Part shown: piece by piece, positions 59,243-64,000 of the stretch
Layout of the letters: every line of letters starts with the position of its first letter
Position numbering within the stretch: position 1 is the stretch's first letter
From: Allobosea sp. BK604
GTDB lineage: Bacteria; Pseudomonadota; Alphaproteobacteria; Rhizobiales; Beijerinckiaceae
DNA: 64,000 nt
Direction: 5' to 3'
Assembly (NCBI RefSeq): GCF_004341515.1
Contig: NZ_SLZF01000002.1
Span: forward strand, 558,001-622,000
Program-made: the position numbers and the translations under genes
The notes under the pieces: generated by a model
The model's database searches: none
What the model was told of the DNA's origin: nothing
Seen by the model: the letters and a program-made list of their open reading frames with translations, nothing else

Positions 59243-60445
59243 ATGAGGGCGGAGGCTCCGAGTTATAGCTTGCCACGCTGGCGCTGGACGCGCTGGCTGA
59301 CGGATGCCGGCCCGGACGTTCCGGCCGAGATCAGGGTGGCGCTGATCGGCTCGCTCTATGGCACCTTGCCGATCTTCGCAGGCGGCGTGATCAACACGAT
59401 CGCTGTCTCGCTGCTGATCACGCTGCGCATCCCGACCCTGCCCTTCATCCTTTGGTCAGCCTTCGAGATCATCTGCTGCCTGGTCCGGCTGGCCGTGCTG
59501 ATCACGGCGAACAAGCGGGCCTTGCAGGGCCAGTCGACGCCGACCGATATTTACATCCTGCTCGGTCTCGCCTGGGCGGGCGGGGTCGGCTACGGCACCT
59601 TCATCAGCCTGACGAGCGGCGACTGGGTCGTCGCCACGCTGGCCTGCCTCTCGGCGGCAGCGATGGTCGGCGGCATCTGCTTCCGCAATTTTGGCGCGCC
59701 ACGCATGGCGGGGCTGATGATCGTTCTGACGCTCGGCGCCTGCTGCTTCGCCGCGCCGTTTCTGGGCGAGCCGATCATGCTGATCGTCTTCTTCCAGATC
59801 CCGTTCTACCTGTTCAGCATGACCATGGCCGGCTTCAAGCTCAACGCCATGCTGGTCTCGACCATGCGGGCCGAGCGCGAGAACGAGTTCCATGCCCGCC
59901 ACGACATGCTGACCGGCCTCTCCAACCGCGCCGGCCTGTCGAAGGCGCTCGACACTCGCCTCGCCCGTGAGGCCAACCCGCGTCGCCTCGCACTGATCTA
60001 TCTCGATCTCGATGGCTTCAAGGCGGTCAACGACACCCATGGCCACATGGCCGGCGACAGGCTGCTGCAGCTCGTCGCCGAACGGCTGCGCGGCATGATC
60101 CGCTCCGGCGATCTCGCGGCCCGGATCGGTGGCGACGAGTTCATCGTGCTCTCCGAGCAGACCGAGACCGCCCAGCTGATGGGCTTTGGCGAGCGCTTGA
60201 TCCGCGAGATCTCGCTGCCCTACGAGCTCGACAACCGCAGCGCGGTCACGGTCGGCGCCTCGATCGGGATCGCGCTTGCACCCGAGCACGGGATGGACAT
60301 GGCGAGCCTGCTCAGCGCCGCCGACATGGCGCTCTACCAGGCCAAGTCGAAAGGCAAGTCACGCTGCCTGATCGCGCCGCCGGGTCCGCACGCCAATCCC
60401 TTCGCCGAGGCGACGCTGCCCGCCAACGTCCGGCGGCTGCACTGA
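59243..60445 (+). CDS. Membrane-anchored diguanylate cyclase
   Basis: This 400-aa protein has about six membrane helices in residues 30-200 and a C-terminal GGDEF domain (residues 215-385). The active-site GGDEF is intact at residues 296-300, and an inhibitory RxxD site (RSGD, 287-290) lies exactly five residues before it, so product inhibition by c-di-GMP is expected. No EAL domain is present. The start at 59243 is chosen; the frame opens earlier inside the palindrome. Together with the Tad pilus it points to surface attachment control. Confidence 0.9.
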   Translation: MRAEAPSYSLPRWRWTRWLTDAGPDVPAEIRVALIGSLYGTLPIFAGGVINTIAVSLLITLRIPTLPFILWSAFEIICCLVRLAVLITANKRALQGQSTPTDIYILLGLAWAGGVGYGTFISLTSGDWVVATLACLSAAAMVGGICFRNFGAPRMAGLMIVLTLGACCFAAPFLGEPIMLIVFFQIPFYLFSMTMAGFKLNAMLVSTMRAERENEFHARHDMLTGLSNRAGLSKALDTRLAREANPRRLALIYLDLDGFKAVNDTHGHMAGDRLLQLVAERLRGMIRSGDLAARIGGDEFIVLSEQTETAQLMGFGERLIREISLPYELDNRSAVTVGASIGIALAPEHGMDMASLLSAADMALYQAKSKGKSRCLIAPPGPHANPFAEATLPANVRRLH

Positions 60446-60544
60446 GCATTTTCGAGCGAAGCGGCTACCGCTTCGCGTGAAGAAAATGCGATAAAACAAA
60501 ACTTTAGAGAATTTTCGCGATTCGAAGAGACGCGGAAATTCCGA
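60444..60544. repeat. Intergenic palindromic repeat family A, copy A4
   Basis: This roughly 101-bp unit runs from GAGCATTTTCGAGCGAAGCG to CGCGGAAATTCCGAG. The first bases overlap the stop codon of the diguanylate cyclase gene (TGAGCATTTT), and the other end abuts the stop of the convergent hypothetical gene. Confidence 0.85.
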
Positions 60545-60548
60545 GCCC

Positions 60549-61070
60549 CTATTCCAGCTCGCAGCGACCGCTCGCCGGGGCCAGCTGCCAGATGCCGTCA
60601 TCGGGCTTCGCCGGAATCCGGACGGCGTTGTCCGCGATCTCCTCGGCATCATAGGGGTTTGGGTTGGCGGTGATGCCGTTATTCCTGACCCGGAGCGTGC
60701 CGTTGGGGCCGCGCTCGATCCGCCAGGTGCCCGCCTCCCATTCCGGCTCGCAGCGCAAGCCCTCTCCGCTCGGCTTGCAAAAGCCGCCGAGCTGGTAGTC
60801 AAACCCCGTCGCCGCCTTGTGCTGGCGCAGGTTGATATAGAGCGTGACGTAGAAGCCATGGGCCTGCGCGTCGGCCCATCTGCTGGGCAAATGGACCAGG
60901 CGGATCCGCGCCACCTTCTGGCCGGGATGGGCCCCGAGATGGGCTTCGTCATAGACGCGCTCCCAACAGGCATCGCGCTTCGGCGGCAATTCGCGCTCGA
61001 GCGGGCGACCCGCGGCCGGCAAGGCCAGGACGGCCGGGACCATCGCGGCAATGATCAAGGCTAATCGCAT
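60549..61070 (-). CDS. Secreted protein of unknown function
   Basis: This 173-aa protein has a signal peptide (residues 1-22, cleavage near PAAG) and a mature region with four cysteines (RDACWERV, GGFCKPS, LRCEPEW and SGRCELE) that may form two disulphides. It has an Asp/Asn-rich middle and no recognised motif. ATG 61070 follows GGGGAG by 5 bases; the upstream frame to 61106 runs into repeat A5. It lies between two repeat copies on the minus strand. Confidence 0.75.
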   Translation of the reverse strand: MRLALIIAAMVPAVLALPAAGRPLERELPPKRDACWERVYDEAHLGAHPGQKVARIRLVHLPSRWADAQAHGFYVTLYINLRQHKAATGFDYQLGGFCKPSGEGLRCEPEWEAGTWRIERGPNGTLRVRNNGITANPNPYDAEEIADNAVRIPAKPDDGIWQLAPASGRCELE

Positions 61071-61105
61071 GATCGCTCCCCAGCGCGTGAATGCGGGAGC
61101 GAGCA

Positions 61106-61209
61106 TAGAGCATTTTCGAGCGAAGTGGACGCCGGCTCGCGTAAAGAAAATGCGTCAAACCAAAGAGATAGAGCACTTGCGCGGTTCGAAGAAACGCGGA
61201 AATGCTCTA
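61106..61209. repeat. Intergenic palindromic repeat family A, copy A5
   Basis: This roughly 104-bp unit runs from TAGAGCATTTTCGAGCG to CGCGGAAATGCTCTA. The ends are perfect inverted copies (TAGAGCATTT/AAATGCTCTA), making it the most symmetric member in the window. Confidence 0.88.
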
Positions 61210-61288
61210 TCGGATCGCCGCGCGAGCGTCGGCTTGACCACCTCCCGGTGGTCGAGCTTGGTGCGGGCGGGTCAAGCGGAGAGCGGGC

Positions 61289-62224
61289 GTGGCAGATATT
61301 GCGAGGATCGTCCGCGAGGTGGCGCAGGAGATGGCGGCACAGGCCGAGCGTGGGGCGGTCGCGACCTATATCCCGCCGCTCGCCAAGGTCGACCCCCAGC
61401 ATTTCGGCATCTGCATCGTCACCGCAGAGGGCGAGGTCCATAGCGCGGGCGATGCCGAGGAGCCGTTCTCGATCCAGAGCGTCTCGAAGGTCTTTGCGCT
61501 GACGCAGGCACTCGGCAAGATCGGCGACACGCTCTGGCGCCGGGTCGGGCGCGAGCCGTCCGGCACGCCGTTCAACTCGATCGTCCAGCTCGAGCGCGAA
61601 CAGGGCATTCCGCGCAACCCGTTCATCAATGCCGGCGCGCTCGTCGTCGCCGATGTCAACCTCGCCGGCCATGCGCCGCGCGTCGCCATCGGCGAGCTGC
61701 TGCGCTTCATCCGCTATCTCGCCGAGGACGAGACGATCCTGATCGACGAGCATGTCGCGCGCTCCGAGCAGGAGACCGGCTTCCGCAACGTGGCGCTGGC
61801 CAACTACATGCGGGCCTTCGCCAACCTGACGCATGCGCCGGAGCTGACACTCGGCGTCTATTTCCACCAATGCGCCATCGCGATGAGCTGCCGCCAGCTC
61901 GCCATGGCCGGTCGCTACCTGATGCTCGGCGGCCTGCTCGAACCCGGCGGTGCGCGGGTGATCTCGGCCCAGCGGGCGCGCCGCATCAACGCGCTGATGC
62001 TGACCTGCGGCCATTACGATGCCTCCGGCGATTTCGCCTTCCGCGTCGGCCTGCCCGGCAAGTCGGGAGTCGGCGGCGGAATTCTCGCCGTCGCGCCGGG
62101 CAAAGCCTCGATCGCCGTCTGGTCGCCGGGCCTGAACGAGAACGGCAATTCCCTGCTCGGCACGCTCGCGCTGGAGCGCATCGCCGAGGCGACCGGCTGG
62201 TCGGTGTTCAGCCCGCCGCGGTGA
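61289..62224 (+). CDS. glsA: Glutaminase
   Basis: This 311-aa serine-dependent beta-lactamase-fold enzyme hydrolyses glutamine to glutamate and ammonia. The catalytic Ser64-x-x-Lys67 lies in SIQSVSKVF, and NPFINAGA and [23 protein letters not shown] are characteristic. It starts with GTG at 61289, with GGAGAG about 7 bases upstream. Length is normal. It stands between repeat A5 and the acetolactate-synthase-type gene. Confidence 0.94.
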   Translation: MADIARIVREVAQEMAAQAERGAVATYIPPLAKVDPQHFGICIVTAEGEVHSAGDAEEPFSIQSVSKVFALTQALGKIGDTLWRRVGREPSGTPFNSIVQLEREQGIPRNPFINAGALVVADVNLAGHAPRVAIGELLRFIRYLAEDETILIDEHVARSEQETGFRNVALANYMRAFANLTHAPELTLGVYFHQCAIAMSCRQLAMAGRYLMLGGLLEPGGARVISAQRARRINALMLTCGHYDASGDFAFRVGLPGKSGVGGGILAVAPGKASIAVWSPGLNENGNSLLGTLALERIAEATGWSVFSPPR

Positions 62225-62347
62225 ACGTTTTCGCCGCTGCCATTGCTTCGGCTGCATGTCCGCCCTGCGACGCCTTTTCCTTGGCGGCGCGACACCATAG
62301 CTTCATGCGCTGACACCACACAGCACTCTTGGGAAAGGCGGCGGGCG

Positions 62348-64000
62348 ATGAAGAAGAAGGGCTCTGATCTTCTGGTTGCGGCGCTTGAGAACGAGGGTGT
62401 CGATCGCATCTTTGGCGTGCCCGGCGAAGAAAACCTCGATGTGGTCGAATCGCTCCGGCAGTCGAGCATCCAGCTCATCCTGACCCGGCACGAACAGGCC
62501 GCCGCCTTCATGGCGGCGACCCATGGCAGGTTGACCGGCAAGCCCGGCGTCTGCATCGCGACGCTCGGGCCCGGCGCGCTCAATTTCTCGACCGGTGCGG
62601 CATATGCCCATCTCGGCGCCATGCCGATGATCCTGATCACCGGCCAGAAGGCGATCATGACGGCGAAGCAGGCGCGCTTCCAGATCGTCGACGTCGTCGC
62701 CTCGATGAAGCCGCTGACTAAGATGACGCGTCAGATCGTCAGCGCCGCCAGCATTCCCTCGATGGTGCGCGACGCCTTCCGCGTTGCGATGGAAGAGCGG
62801 CCGGGCCCGGTCCATCTCGAATTGCCCGAGGACATTGCCGGCGAGGAGATCGAGGACGTGCCGCTGATCCCGGTCCATCCGCTGGAACGGCCGGTGGCGC
62901 AGGCGACCGCGCTCGACCGGGCGGCTGAGATGATCCTCGCCGCCAAGCGGCCGCTGGTGATGATCGGCGCCGCCGGCAACCGGCCGCGGCTGGTCGAGCC
63001 GCTCTCGGCCTTCGTCAGGCGCACGCGGCTGCCCTTCTTCAACACGCAGATGGGCAAGGGCGCCGTCACCGGCGGCTCGAATCTCTATATGGGCACGGCC
63101 GCGCTCTCCGAGCGCGACTATGTCCATGAAGCGGTCAATCTCGCCGACCTGATCATCTCGATCGGCCATGACACGGTCGAGAAGCCGCCCTTCCTGATGA
63201 AGAGCGCGGGCGGGCCGAAGGTGATCCATGTCGGCTACCAATCCGCCAATGTGGAGCAGGTCTACCATCCCGATGCCGAGGTGATCGGCGATATCGGCGC
63301 GACAGTCGTCGCGCTCGCCGACCGGCTCGGCGGCAAGCTCGACCCGGATGTCGCCATGCTTGATCTGCGCCAGAAAATCCTGGCGCGGATCAACGACCGC
63401 GCCGAGGAAGACCGTTTCCCGATCACGCCGCAGCGCATCGTCCACGATGTGCGGGCGGTGATGCCGGAGGACGGCATCGTCTGCCTCGACAACGGCATGT
63501 ACAAGATCTGGTTCGCGCGGAACTACCGCACCCATGTCGCCAACACGCTCCTGCTCGACAATGCGCTGGCGACGATGGGCGCCGGCCTGCCCTCGGCGAT
63601 GATGGCGGCGATGCTGCATCCCGACCGGCGCGTCATGGCGGTCTGCGGCGATGGCGGCTTCATGATGAACTCGCAGGAGATGGAGACCGCCGTCCGGCTC
63701 GGCCTCAACCTCGTCGTCCTCATCCTCAACGACAGCGCCTATGGCATGATCCGCTGGAAGCAGGCGGTCGACAAGTTCCCCGATTTCGGCCTGACCTTCG
63801 GCAATCCCGACTTCGTGCGCTATGCCGAATCCTACGGCGCCAAGGGCTCGCGGGTGACGGCGGTCGAGGAGCTTCTGCCGACGCTCGAGGCGGCCTTTGC
63901 CGGCGGCGGCGTCCATCTCGTCGATGTTCCCATCGACTATTCCGAGAATACCCGCGTGCTCGTCGAGGAATTGCAGAACCGCACGCCGAATGTCGAGCTG
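62348..64000 (+). CDS. Acetolactate synthase large subunit-type ThDP enzyme (3' truncated)
   Basis: The frame runs from ATG 62348 to the window end without a stop, 551 codons. All three ThDP-enzyme domains are visible: N-terminal FGVPGEENLDVVESL with the catalytic Glu in RHEQAAAFMA, a central NAD/FAD-like domain (residues 190-330) and the C-terminal ThDP domain with GDGGFMMNSQEMETA (near residue 433). The sequence fits the acetolactate synthase large subunit group that lacks a partner gene; a catabolic role is possible. The gene is nearly complete; only the last residues should be missing. Confidence 0.88.
   Translation, partial: MKKKGSDLLVAALENEGVDRIFGVPGEENLDVVESLRQSSIQLILTRHEQAAAFMAATHGRLTGKPGVCIATLGPGALNFSTGAAYAHLGAMPMILITGQKAIMTAKQARFQIVDVVASMKPLTKMTRQIVSAASIPSMVRDAFRVAMEERPGPVHLELPEDIAGEEIEDVPLIPVHPLERPVAQATALDRAAEMILAAKRPLVMIGAAGNRPRLVEPLSAFVRRTRLPFFNTQMGKGAVTGGSNLYMGTAALSERDYVHEAVNLADLIISIGHDTVEKPPFLMKSAGGPKVIHVGYQSANVEQVYHPDAEVIGDIGATVVALADRLGGKLDPDVAMLDLRQKILARINDRAEEDRFPITPQRIVHDVRAVMPEDGIVCLDNGMYKIWFARNYRTHVANTLLLDNALATMGAGLPSAMMAAMLHPDRRVMAVCGDGGFMMNSQEMETAVRLGLNLVVLILNDSAYGMIRWKQAVDKFPDFGLTFGNPDFVRYAESYGAKGSRVTAVEELLPTLEAAFAGGGVHLVDVPIDYSENTRVLVEELQNRTPNVEL

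Noticed and set aside
1..64000. CRISPR arrays, tRNA or rRNA genes, riboswitches
   Set aside because: I saw no regularly spaced direct repeats, no clover-leaf or rRNA-like segments and no recognisable riboswitch core; a dedicated covariance-model search was not possible here.

Overview
The window is a stretch of high-GC alphaproteobacterial chromosome, most likely order Hyphomicrobiales and close to Bosea/Boseaceae. This placement is inferred from the PhyR-NepR-EcfG stress module, a Tad/Cpa pilus locus, an AccD with a degenerate zinc ribbon, the trpF-trpB-trpA-accD-folC order and several Rhizobiales-type intergenic palindromes. No tRNA, rRNA, CRISPR array, prophage or insertion sequence was seen.

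Layout. 1-1.8 kb: end of a peptide/nickel-type ABC importer operon (ATPase tail and substrate-binding protein). 2.0-13.2 kb: Tad/Cpa pilus locus. tadC, tadB, cpaF, cpaE, cpaD, cpaC, cpaB, cpaA and a 56-aa Flp pilin are on the minus strand; a stand-alone CpaC N-domain protein and two TadE-like pseudopilins are on the plus strand. 13.4-20.5 kb: phosphomannomutase, a retropepsin-like protease, a ribokinase/DgoK pair and two repeat-protein genes (TPR and Sel1). 20.7-24.5 kb: protocatechuate/3-oxoadipate genes (catI, catJ, pcaH, pcaG) with a divergent IclR-type regulator and a three-half-site operator. 24.6-28.9 kb: aldose epimerase, L,D-transpeptidase, TauE-type permease, aldo/keto reductase and a lipoprotein, separated by palindromic repeats. 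28.9-34.8 kb: folC, accD, trpA, a SIMPL-domain gene, trpB, trpF. 34.9-43.1 kb: membrane-anchored TAXI protein, typA, a P-loop protein that appears to start at CTG, aldo/keto reductase, polA.

43.2-57.4 kb is the most interesting part. It holds the general stress response core (phyR, nepR, ecfG and a HisKA_2 sensor protein) among small membrane and envelope genes. I found nine perfect GGAAC-N16-CGTT EcfG-type promoters and three near matches between 43.2 and 56.7 kb. They precede an AI-2E transporter, DUF883/holin-like genes, a single-domain response regulator, a DUF992 protein, an 82-aa orphan, an extensin-like protein, a DUF1328 protein plus a 29-aa coupled mini-protein, nepR-ecfG, a 93-aa protein, an SbmA-like ABC transporter and a Crp/Fnr regulator. 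Several promoters are back to back. The region therefore reads as a compact stress-regulon island placed beside its own regulators. One histidine kinase in it is split by a -1 frameshift, and the kinase downstream of ecfG lacks recognisable ATP-binding boxes.

57.5-64 kb: phospholipid N-methyltransferase-like protein, FMN reductase, diguanylate cyclase, secreted hypothetical protein, glutaminase and a truncated acetolactate-synthase-type enzyme, with two more copies of the repeat family.
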